Part shown: piece after piece, positions 1 to 6,286 of the stretch | Numbering within the stretch: position 1 is the stretch's first letter | Layout of the letters: the number at the start of each line of letters is the position of its first letter | Source of the DNA: Oscillospiraceae bacterium | GTDB lineage: Bacteria; Bacillota; Clostridia; Oscillospirales; Ruminococcaceae | Direction of reading: 5' to 3' | Assembly (NCBI GenBank): GCA_031253365.1 | Contig: JAIRWE010000059.1 | Span: 1 to 7,689 of the forward strand | DNA: 7,689 nt | Made by a program: the position numbers and the translations under genes | Notes under the pieces: generated by a model | What the model was told of the DNA's origin: nothing | Databases searched by the model: none | Seen by the model: the letters and a program-made list of their open reading frames with translations, nothing else

Positions 1-969
1 GGCAGAATTTTGCGGGGCAAAGGCGACAGGGTAATCGGTATAATCGAAGAAGCGGACTGCACGGACAAACAGCTTGAAATTACCGAGGTCAATTCCGGCG
101 CTTACTGGTTCGCCGCGGAAAGTCTGCTCGACGTTCTTCCCAAGCTGGATTGCGATAACAAAAGCGGCGAGTATTACCTCACCGACACGGTGGAACTCCT
201 TGCCGGGCGCGCCGGCGCGGGCATAGGCACGTACAAGGCGGGGAACGGCAACGTCACGCTGGGCGCGAACAGCAGGAAGGCGCTGCGCCTGCTGAATAAA
301 ATAGCCGTTGAAATGATAATAGACGCGCATTTGGACAACGGCGTGGACATAATCGGCGAAAGCTCCGTTATCGGGCGCAACGCCGTAATCGGGAGAGATA
401 CGCTGATTATGCCGAACTCAATCATCAAAGGCGAAACGGTTATAGGGAACGGCTGCGTTATCGGGCCGAACACGCTCATTGACAACTGTAAAATCGGCAG
501 GAACGTGACGCTGAACAATGTTCAGGCATACGACTCGGTTATCGGGGACAACGTGAAAGCGGGGCCTTTCGTACATATCCGCCCCAAGACCGTTTTGGGA
601 AAAGGGGTGAAAATCGGCGATTTTGTCGAAGTGAAAAACTCAATAATCGGCGAACAAACGGCAATCGCCCATTTGACCTACATCGGCGACAGCGACGTGG
701 GGTGCGGCGTGAATTTCGGTTGCGGGAGCGTCACCGCGAATTACGACGGGGTGAAAAAACACCGCACGGTTATCGGGGACAACGCGTTCATAGGGTGCAA
801 CACGAACCTCATCGCCCCCGTAAAAGTCGGGGCGGACGCGACGACCGCCGCCGGTTCCACGATAACGAGCGACGTCCCCGACGGGAGTCTGGCGATTGAG
901 CGCGCGCAGATGAACATAAAGGAAAACTGGGAGAAGAATTACCTCAGGAAGAAAAAAGAAGAGGAATAG
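1..969 (+). CDS. glmU: Bifunctional UDP-GlcNAc pyrophosphorylase / glucosamine-1-phosphate acetyltransferase GlmU, C-terminal 322 residues (5' end outside window)
   Basis: GlmU is a cytoplasmic trimer that acetylates glucosamine-1-phosphate with acetyl-CoA and then joins the product to UTP, giving UDP-GlcNAc for peptidoglycan. The frame is already open at base 1 (Gly-Arg-Ile-Leu, matching E. coli GlmU from about Gly140), so the TTG at base 10 is an internal Leu codon and about 140 N-terminal residues are missing. The end of the uridylyltransferase domain is visible: Glu16 and Asn31 of the fragment align with E. coli Glu154 and Asn169, followed by GEYYLTD. From about residue 115 the left-handed beta-helix begins, with hexapeptide repeats (IGxxxxIG). 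The acetyltransferase site is intact: HIRP Arg194, VEVKN Lys212, the catalytic His of AHLTYIGD at 224 (E. coli His363), Tyr227, and NYDG at 247-250. The tail is very charged (KKKEEE). The gene stops 35 bases before prs, the common Bacillota pairing. Identification is certain; the missing 5' end cannot be assessed. Confidence 0.97.
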   Translation, partial: GRILRGKGDRVIGIIEEADCTDKQLEITEVNSGAYWFAAESLLDVLPKLDCDNKSGEYYLTDTVELLAGRAGAGIGTYKAGNGNVTLGANSRKALRLLNKIAVEMIIDAHLDNGVDIIGESSVIGRNAVIGRDTLIMPNSIIKGETVIGNGCVIGPNTLIDNCKIGRNVTLNNVQAYDSVIGDNVKAGPFVHIRPKTVLGKGVKIGDFVEVKNSIIGEQTAIAHLTYIGDSDVGCGVNFGCGSVTANYDGVKKHRTVIGDNAFIGCNTNLIAPVKVGADATTAAGSTITSDVPDGSLAIERAQMNIKENWEKNYLRKKKEEE

Positions 970-997
970 ATTTTGCGGCCGCCCGACGAACGAGGAG
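970..997 (+). repeat. Possible short relic of the intergenic repeat found after purA, carrying the prs ribosome binding site
   Basis: The gap between glmU and prs contains ATTTTG, then CGG, then CCCGACGAA joined directly to CGAGGAG. The same blocks occur in the same order after purA, at 7600-7605, 7607-7609, 7619-7627 and 7646-7652. There, CCCGACGAA and CGAGGAG are separated by exactly the 18 bases that form a stem-loop. The GAGGAG at 992-997 sits 7 bases before the prs ATG and is the evident ribosome binding site. Seen: the shared blocks and their order. Inferred: common origin, with the hairpin lost here or gained there. The blocks are short, and chance similarity between purine-rich ribosome-binding-site sequences is possible. 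Confidence 0.4.
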
Positions 998-1004
998 TTA
1001 CCAA

Positions 1005-1958
1005 ATGAATTTGCACGGTAAGGACATCAAAATTTTCACCGCCAATTCAAATCCGAAGGTCGCTCACAGCATAGCGAGCGACTTGGGGCTTCCGTTGGGC
1101 GAAGCGGAAGTCGGGACGTTCAGCGACGGGGAAATTTCGGTCAACATAAAAGAAAGCGTGCGCGGTTCCGACGTTTTCGTGGTGCAGTCCACGAGCGCCC
1201 CCGTAAACGACAACCTGATGGAACTGCTCATTATGATTGACGCGTTCAAGCGGGCGAGCGCGGGGCGGATTACGGCGGTAACGCCGTATTACGGTTACGC
1301 GCGGCAGGACAGGAAGGCGAAATCGCGGGACGCCATTTCCGCCAGGTTGGTGGCGGATTTGATTACCGTGGCGGGCGCGGACAGGATGTTGACGATGGAC
1401 TTACATTCGCCGCAGATACAGGGCTTTTTCAATATTCCGCTGGACCATTTGCAGGGGGCGTCGATTTTGGCTCCGTACTTTAAGGATATGTTCGCGGCGG
1501 ATAACCTTATATGCGTTTCCCCCGACCTCGGTTCGGTTACCCGGGCGCGCAACTTTTCGCAAAGGATAGGCGTCGGGCTGGCAATCATAGACAAACGCAG
1601 GAGCAGGGCGAACGAGAGCGAAGTGATGAATATCATCGGCGACGTAAAGGGTAAGCGCGTCATAATCGTCGACGACGTGGTCGATACGGCGGGGACGCTT
1701 TGCAACGCGGCGGCGGCGCTGATGGAGGTCGGCGGGGCGAGCGAGGTTTACGCCTCCGCGACGCACGGCGTTCTGTCGGGGAACGCCATCGAGCGGATAG
1801 AGAAGTCTTATCTGAAAAGGCTGATTTTGCTGGACACCATTTGTATTCCCGAAGAAAAAATGATTGACAAGATAAAGGTGCTTTCCTCCGCGGAACTGTT
1901 CGCGCAGGCAATCGAGCGGATTTATTCGGATAAGCCCGTGTCGCCGCTGTTTGTTTAA
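1005..1958 (+). CDS. prs: Ribose-phosphate pyrophosphokinase (PRPP synthetase), class I
   Basis: Prs transfers pyrophosphate from ATP to ribose-5-phosphate, making PRPP for purine, pyrimidine, histidine, tryptophan and NAD synthesis in the cytoplasm. At 317 residues it has the usual class I length. The flexible ATP loop is at about 98-108 (YARQDRKAKSR). The metal-binding region DLHSPQIQGFF is at 132-142 and includes the catalytic-site His134. Lys197 and the following arginines fall in the catalytic flexible segment (DKRRSR). The PRPP-binding signature VIIVDDVVDTAGT is at 219-231; VVDTAGT replaces the commoner IIDTAGT, a conservative change. The N-terminal FSDGE motif at 39-43 is also present. 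The ATG at 1005 is set by GAGGAG 7 bases upstream. The 35-base gap to glmU and 18-base gap to the next gene imply cotranscription. No terminator is seen on either side. Confidence 0.97.
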   Translation: MNLHGKDIKIFTANSNPKVAHSIASDLGLPLGEAEVGTFSDGEISVNIKESVRGSDVFVVQSTSAPVNDNLMELLIMIDAFKRASAGRITAVTPYYGYARQDRKAKSRDAISARLVADLITVAGADRMLTMDLHSPQIQGFFNIPLDHLQGASILAPYFKDMFAADNLICVSPDLGSVTRARNFSQRIGVGLAIIDKRRSRANESEVMNIIGDVKGKRVIIVDDVVDTAGTLCNAAAALMEVGGASEVYASATHGVLSGNAIERIEKSYLKRLILLDTICIPEEKMIDKIKVLSSAELFAQAIERIYSDKPVSPLFV

Positions 1959-1976
1959 GGGAAATTACGGGGGATT

Positions 1977-2999
1977 ATGGAAAAAATCGAAAACTTCAAA
2001 AGCGTCTGCTTCAAAATCGGTCTTGTAATGACGGTGTTTTACGTATTCCGCGTATTGAGCGGTCTTGTTTCGGCGTTTTTATACGACGACTTTTCCGATA
2101 AATGGGGCGAGGAAGCCTGTTACATTATAGTTTTGTTCGTAAAAATCGTCGCCGCTTACATAATCCCCATAGCGGCCGCTTGGGCGCTGATAGGCGTGAA
2201 GCCCCTGCGCGAACTCTATAAAAAACCGCCGCGCTTGGCGAAGGCGCTGGGCAATTTCCCCGCGATGTACGGGCTGGGGCAGATGGCGAATATTCTGACG
2301 ATTTTGGCTGTTTGGTTAATCACGAAGATAGTCAATATAGAAAAGTCGTTCGCTCCCATAAGCGGCGGCGGTATGCCGAAAAGCCTCGTCTGCGGAATGG
2401 CGACGGCTTTTGCCGCCGTTTTTTGCGCCGCGCTTTTTGAGGAATTCATCGCGAGGGGGATTTTTTTGGAGGCGTTAAAGCCTTACGGAACGGGGTTCGC
2501 CGTAATGATGTCGGCGTTCCTTTTCGGGATAATGCACGGGAATTTTGAGCAATTCTTTTACGCGTTCATAATGGGAATCGTTTTGGGTTACATCGCCGTC
2601 CAGACGGGTTCAATCCTGGCCGGCACAATCATGCACGCCATGTTTAATTCGGTCGCCGCGTTTGTAATCCTGTTCATGTCCACGAAGTCGTCGGAATATC
2701 TCAATCACGGGGGGGAAATCCCCGAGGAGAATATGCCGGTTCTGGCGATTTACGGTATGTTCACCATCGTGTTGGCGGGTCTGTTGATTTGCGGAATCGC
2801 GCTCGCCTTCAAGAAGCTGTCGAGGCTGCGGATTTACAAGATGCCGAACGCGTGGACGGATATAACGGGGAAACGCAAAACAGTCGTTTTTTTCACAAGG
2901 TTTTCGGTTATAATCACGCTCGCGCTGGCGGCGGACGCTTTCGCGGGGGGGGTAACGACGAATATAATCTTTGAAATTATACGGGGGAGCCGGTTTTGA
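1977..2999 (+). CDS. CPBP-family (Rce1/Abi-like) intramembrane metalloprotease, first of a tandem pair
   Basis: This is a polytopic membrane protein of 340 residues with about eight or nine hydrophobic segments, roughly 12-35, 47-72, 95-117, 136-154, 171-187, 192-209, 212-233, 254-277 and 303-323. The three CPBP (PF02517) motifs are complete: EEFIAR with Glu155, Glu156 and Arg160; FGIMH with Phe183 and His187; and HAMFN with His220 and Asn224. Members cleave or process substrates inside the membrane, as eukaryotic Rce1 does with CAAX proteins; bacterial substrates are mostly unknown, and some members confer bacteriocin immunity. Nothing here identifies a substrate. The catalytic core spans about 135-235, and the long N-terminal part is more variable. 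The ATG at 1977 is preceded by GGGGGA only 2 bases away, so the ribosome binding site is poorly placed; AAGGGA at 1957-1962 is the alternative. The stop overlaps the start of the next gene. Family is certain, function is not. Confidence 0.9.
   Translation: MEKIENFKSVCFKIGLVMTVFYVFRVLSGLVSAFLYDDFSDKWGEEACYIIVLFVKIVAAYIIPIAAAWALIGVKPLRELYKKPPRLAKALGNFPAMYGLGQMANILTILAVWLITKIVNIEKSFAPISGGGMPKSLVCGMATAFAAVFCAALFEEFIARGIFLEALKPYGTGFAVMMSAFLFGIMHGNFEQFFYAFIMGIVLGYIAVQTGSILAGTIMHAMFNSVAAFVILFMSTKSSEYLNHGGEIPEENMPVLAIYGMFTIVLAGLLICGIALAFKKLSRLRIYKMPNAWTDITGKRKTVVFFTRFSVIITLALAADAFAGGVTTNIIFEIIRGSRF
2945..2952 (+). repeat. Run of eight G within the 3' end of the first CPBP gene
   Basis: This homopolymer covers part of codons 323-326 (Ala-Gly-Gly-Val). 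Losing one G brings the TAA at 2953-2955 into frame, ending the protein about 14 residues early. Gaining one G shifts into a frame that stops at a TGA shortly after. A second G run of seven lies at 2709-2715 in the same gene. Such runs can slip during replication and are also common sites of sequencing error. As given, the frame is intact. Confidence 0.6.
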
Positions 3000-4033
3000 C
3001 GGAATTTAACGTATACGCCTCAGACGAGGGTGAAGCGGCGAAAAGGAAAGAAGAAACGGCGGCGTTCGTAAAGCATCTGTACGTTCTCGCCCTGACCGTA
3101 ATCGCGTCCGTTATCGCCGTCAAGTTGATGTCAATGTCGGTGCGGCACGTAATGTCTCTTTTCCCGTTCGTGCTGGAAACGCCCTTCCCCGTTCCGTACA
3201 CCCTGAACGGCTTCCTGTGGCTGCTGGAATCGGGCGGCGTAATCGAAATGTCGCGGGATTTTTATTATTTCCTCACATGGGCTCTGAACGACGTAATCAT
3301 TTACGCCGCCCCCTTGCTCATATTCGGTTTCGCGTTCCGCAAGCGGCTGTATTTCCGCCGCCGGCAGTCTTACGACTTTAAGCTGTACTGGGTTTTCCCG
3401 TTTTTCGCGGCGGGTTACGCGCTCGCCTTCGTTTCAAACATAATATCCGGCGTCATCGCGGAATTGGTAAAGCCCGTTTTCGGCGGGAACGGTCTTCGCG
3501 ACGTCTTTGCCGACGTTATGCCCCAAAACGGCACGCAAGCGGCGGTCATGCTCTTCACGACGGTGGCTGTCGCCCCCGTGTGCGAGGAGCTGATATACCG
3601 CCATTTCCTGCTCCGCCCGCTGCGGCGGTTCGGCGACGCGCAGGCGGTCGTGATAACGTCCCTGCTGTTCGGCTTTTTCCACGGGAACCTCTCGCAGCTG
3701 CTTTACGCGACGATGGGCGGCGTTATGCTGGGGATAATCGCGGTCAGGGCGAACTCGGTCGTTCCCGCCGTAATGACGCATATGCTTAACAACGCGTTTG
3801 ATTTGGGGCGGACGCTGCTCCCCGTGAGCGACGCCGCGAAAACCGCCGCGTTTTTCGGGGCTGTGGCGGCGGGAATAATCTCGCTTGTCGCCATGACCTA
3901 TCTGGGCAATCTGAAAATCGGGAACGACAACCCGTATATTTCCCCGGGGGAAAGGGCGCGCCTGGTCGCGCAAAATCCGCTCATTCTGATAATGGCAATC
4001 CTGCTTGCGGCGGTTACGATATCGGGTTCGTGA
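2996..4033 (+). CDS. CPBP-family (Rce1/Abi-like) intramembrane metalloprotease, second of a tandem pair
   Basis: This 345-residue membrane protein carries the same three motifs as its upstream neighbour: EELIYR with Glu197, Glu198 and Arg202; FGFFH with Phe225 and His229; and HMLNN with His262 and Asn266. It differs in having a charged, probably cytoplasmic N-terminus of about 25 residues (EGEAAKRKEE) and a basic loop at about 115-124 (RKRLYFRRRQ). Hydrophobic segments lie near 26-47, 90-112, 131-155, 182-196, 216-230, 233-250, 282-305 and 327-343. The start is the TTG at 2996, inside TTGA, which also holds the stop of the first CPBP gene; GGGGGAG at 2983-2989 lies 6 bases upstream, so translation is probably coupled. 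The core aligns with the first CPBP protein without gaps (shared HGN, QxxYA, LGxIAV), which points to an old tandem duplication. The substrate is unknown. It ends 89 bases before the purC ATG, with no clear terminator. Confidence 0.9.
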   Translation: MTEFNVYASDEGEAAKRKEETAAFVKHLYVLALTVIASVIAVKLMSMSVRHVMSLFPFVLETPFPVPYTLNGFLWLLESGGVIEMSRDFYYFLTWALNDVIIYAAPLLIFGFAFRKRLYFRRRQSYDFKLYWVFPFFAAGYALAFVSNIISGVIAELVKPVFGGNGLRDVFADVMPQNGTQAAVMLFTTVAVAPVCEELIYRHFLLRPLRRFGDAQAVVITSLLFGFFHGNLSQLLYATMGGVMLGIIAVRANSVVPAVMTHMLNNAFDLGRTLLPVSDAAKTAAFFGAVAAGIISLVAMTYLGNLKIGNDNPYISPGERARLVAQNPLILIMAILLAAVTISGS

Positions 4034-4055
4034 CCGCAAAATTTTTCCAAAGTTA

Positions 4056-4084
4056 TTGACAACAGCCGCTTTTTACATTATACT
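4056..4084 (+). promoter_or_regulatory. Sigma-A (sigma-70) type promoter for purC-purB-purA
   Basis: The -35 box TTGACA (4056-4061) is a perfect consensus. It is followed by a 17-base spacer and the -10 box TATACT (4079-4084), one base from TATAAT. The start of transcription is expected near 4091, giving a leader of about 32 bases before the purC ATG. That leader is too short for a purine or ZMP riboswitch, and I see none. I also see no obvious CCGAAC-type PurBox next to the promoter, so control by PurR cannot be read from the sequence. Confidence 0.85.
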
Positions 4085-4109
4085 GAATATCGGGCGCAAT
4101 CGGTTTTTC

Positions 4110-4116
4110 GGAGGTG
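4110..4116 (+). promoter_or_regulatory. purC ribosome binding site (decides the start)
   Basis: GGAGGTG lies 6 bases before the ATG at 4123, a good distance. The in-frame GTG at 4114 is part of this Shine-Dalgarno sequence and so is unlikely to be the start. The later ATG at 4141 is 24 bases downstream, too far away. Confidence 0.85.
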
Positions 4117-4122
4117 TTTGGA

Positions 4123-4842
4123 ATGGTGGGTAACACGGTTATGGACGAAGTTTTGTACGAGGGCAAGTCCAAGATAATTTTCAAAGGACCGGACGACGAC
4201 AGTTATATTCTGCGTTACAAAGACACGGCGACGGCGTTTAACGGCGAGAAAAAAGAAGAGCTCGGCGGCAAGGGGAAGCTGAACGCCGAAATTTCAAACA
4301 TAATCTACGCCTATCTTTCCGAAAAAGGCGTGGAAACGCATTTGCTCAAAGTAATCGACGATGTCACCGCGCTGATAAAAAAGGCGGAAATCGTCATGGT
4401 CGAGGTTATCGTCCGCAACGTGGCGGCGGGCAGCTTTTCAAAAAAATACGGCGTTCCGGAAGGAACGGAGCTGAAAAATACCACGACGGAATTCAGCCTT
4501 AAAAGCGACGAGTTGGGCGACCCCATGATAAACGACAGCCAAATCACCGCGCTCGGGATAGCCACCCGGGAAGAGCTTGATTACATGACAAAGCAGGCTT
4601 TGAAAATAAACGAGCTGATGTGCGAGCTGTTCGCGAAGGCGGGGATTAGGCTGGTGGACTTCAAACTGGAATTCGGCAGGTGCGGCGGGAAATTGATTCT
4701 CTGTGACGAAATTTCGCCGGATTCTTGCCGTTTTTGGGACACGGAAACGAACGAAAAACTTGACAAAGACCGTTTTCGCAGGGATTTGGGCAACGTGCTG
4801 GGCGGCTACCGCGACGTTCTTGAAAGGCTGAAAAATGCCTGA
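4123..4842 (+). CDS. purC: Phosphoribosylaminoimidazole-succinocarboxamide synthase (SAICAR synthetase)
   Basis: PurC joins CAIR to aspartate using ATP, giving SAICAR, the eighth step of de novo IMP synthesis. From the ATG at 4123 it has 239 residues, a typical length for the stand-alone bacterial enzyme. The N-terminal YEGKSKIIF (12-20) is the nucleotide-binding YEGKxKxIY-type motif. KDTATAFNGEKK (33-44) and GGKGKLN (48-54) follow. The two family signatures are VEVIVRNVAAGS (93-104) and LVDFKLEFG (177-185). DEISPDSCRFWD (195-206) completes the metal and CAIR site, and FRRDLG lies near the end. It has its own promoter and a strong ribosome binding site, and opens the purC-purB-purA cluster. 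Its last 8 bases overlap the start of purB. An upstream GTG at 4114 would add three residues but sits within the ribosome binding site. Confidence 0.97.
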   Translation: MVGNTVMDEVLYEGKSKIIFKGPDDDSYILRYKDTATAFNGEKKEELGGKGKLNAEISNIIYAYLSEKGVETHLLKVIDDVTALIKKAEIVMVEVIVRNVAAGSFSKKYGVPEGTELKNTTTEFSLKSDELGDPMINDSQITALGIATREELDYMTKQALKINELMCELFAKAGIRLVDFKLEFGRCGGKLILCDEISPDSCRFWDTETNEKLDKDRFRRDLGNVLGGYRDVLERLKNA

Positions 4843-6268
4843 TATGTATGAAAACCCGTTGTGCAAAAGGTACGCGAGCGCGGAAATGCGGCGCGTTTTC
4901 TCGGACGACAATAAATTTTCGACATGGCGGAAATTATGGGTCGCGCTTGCGGAAAGCCAAAAGGAACTGGGGCTTGACATAAGCGACGAACAAATCGGCG
5001 AGATGAAGGCGTTCGTCGACGACATAAATTATGAAACGGCGGCAAAGTTTGAAACGGAAACGATGCACGACGTCATGGCGCATATCCGCGCCTACGGGCA
5101 GCAGTGTCCGACGGCGAAGCCGATTATACATCTCGGCGCGACGTCCTGTTACGTCGGCGACAACACCGACATTATACAGCAGCGCGCCGCCCTGTTTGTC
5201 ATAAAGAAATTGCTCGTGAACGCCGTTTCAAAGCTGTATGATTTCGCGAATCGGCACAAAGGCTTGCCCTGCCTCGCCTATACGCATTTTCAGGCGGCGC
5301 AGCCGACGACGGTCGGGAAGCGCGCGACGCTGTGGATTCAAGACCTGCTTTTTGACCTTGAACAAATAGACTTCACACTGAATAATCTTAAACTTCTCGG
5401 CTGTAAAGGTACTACCGGAACCGGCGCGAGTTTTCTTGATTTATTCGACGGAAATCACGAAAAAGTCAAGGAGCTTGAACGCAAAATCGCCGTGAAAATG
5501 GGGTTCGGCGCCGATAAAATCTATGCCGTCAGCGGGCAGACCTATTCGCGGAAGGTTGATTTTTTTACCCTGTCGGCGCTGTCCGGAATAGCGCAAAGCG
5601 CGTATAAATTTTCCAACGACGTCCGTTTGCTGTCGCATCTCAAAGAAATAGACGAACCGTTCGGGGAAGGGCAGGTGGGTTCTTCCGCCATGGCGTACAA
5701 ACGCAATCCCATGAGGAGCGAGAGGATTGCGTCCCTTTCGCGTTACGTGACGGTGAACGCGCTCAACCCCGCGCTTACGGCAAGCGCGCAGTGGCTGGAA
5801 CGCACGCTGGACGATTCCGCCAACAGGCGCGTATCCGTTCCCGAAGCCTTTCTCGCGGTTGACGCGATACTTTCGCTTTACATAAACGTCGCGGGCGGGA
5901 TGGTCGTTTACCCGAAAGTCGCGGAAAAACACCTGAGCGAGGAACTGCCGTTTATGGCGACGGAAAACATTCTGATGCACTGCGTCAAAAAAGGCGGCGA
6001 CAGGCAGCTCCTTCACGAGAGGATACGCGTTCACTCGGTCGAAACCGCGAAGAAAATCAAGCGCGACGGCGGGGAGAACGACTTGCTTGAACGTATCTTG
6101 AACGATTCGGCTTTTAACATGACGGGCGGGGAACTGGACGAGCTGCTGAAAGCGGAGCGTTTCACGGGGAGGGCGAAAGAGCAAACCGAGGAATTTCTGC
6201 GCTACGTTTCCGCCGTTCTTGAAAAAAACGGGGATTTACTCGGCGTTGACGTAAAGATAACGGTGTGA
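4835..6268 (+). CDS. purB: Adenylosuccinate lyase
   Basis: PurB removes fumarate twice: from SAICAR to give AICAR, and from adenylosuccinate to give AMP. It belongs to the fumarase/aspartase superfamily and works as a homotetramer with shared active sites. At 477 residues it is longer than the roughly 430-residue B. subtilis type, and resembles the form found in animals and many Clostridia. The general region includes MHDVMAH (77-83, with His78), TSCYVGDNTD (103-112) and THFQAAQPTTVGKR (150-163), where His151 is the expected catalytic His. The superfamily signature SSAMAYKRNPMRSER (283-297) holds the catalytic Ser loop; Ala288 stands where animal enzymes have Pro. The ATG at 4835 overlaps the purC stop by 8 bases and has AAAGG (4823-4827) 7 bases upstream. 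ATG 4844 is possible but too far from that site. The overlap suggests translational coupling to purC. Confidence 0.97.
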   Translation: MPDMYENPLCKRYASAEMRRVFSDDNKFSTWRKLWVALAESQKELGLDISDEQIGEMKAFVDDINYETAAKFETETMHDVMAHIRAYGQQCPTAKPIIHLGATSCYVGDNTDIIQQRAALFVIKKLLVNAVSKLYDFANRHKGLPCLAYTHFQAAQPTTVGKRATLWIQDLLFDLEQIDFTLNNLKLLGCKGTTGTGASFLDLFDGNHEKVKELERKIAVKMGFGADKIYAVSGQTYSRKVDFFTLSALSGIAQSAYKFSNDVRLLSHLKEIDEPFGEGQVGSSAMAYKRNPMRSERIASLSRYVTVNALNPALTASAQWLERTLDDSANRRVSVPEAFLAVDAILSLYINVAGGMVVYPKVAEKHLSEELPFMATENILMHCVKKGGDRQLLHERIRVHSVETAKKIKRDGGENDLLERILNDSAFNMTGGELDELLKAERFTGRAKEQTEEFLRYVSAVLEKNGDLLGVDVKITV

Positions 6269-6286
6269 TTTTGTAAGGAGGCTTAT

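Noticed and set aside
6..24. Similarity of the first bases (AATTTTG..GGGCAA) to the left part of the purA-downstream repeat
   Set aside because: It lies inside conserved glmU coding sequence (GRIL followed by a variable loop) and matches only about 14 of 18 bases. Best explained by coincidence.
975..982. GCGGCCGC palindrome before prs as an operator
   Set aside because: An eight-base GC palindrome in GC-leaning DNA with no second copy near a promoter is not enough to support a regulatory site.
1977..4033. The CPBP pair as an abortive-infection or bacteriocin-immunity system
   Set aside because: The family name Abi reflects homology only. No bacteriocin precursor, transporter, regulator or phage-related gene is nearby, and the genes sit among housekeeping genes.
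3434..4039. 201-codon minus-strand frame opposite the second CPBP gene, and a similar 195-codon frame at 4438-5025
   Set aside because: Low-complexity, charged translations lie opposite clearly conserved + strand proteins. No family resemblance.
4114..4122. GTG at 4114 as the purC start
   Set aside because: It overlaps the GGAGG of the ribosome binding site; the ATG at 4123 is correctly spaced and gives the usual protein length.
5441..6184. 247-codon open frame on the minus strand opposite purB
   Set aside because: Its translation is rich in Arg, His, Phe and Val with no recognisable motif, and purB on the + strand has a complete, conserved protein. It is a codon-bias shadow.
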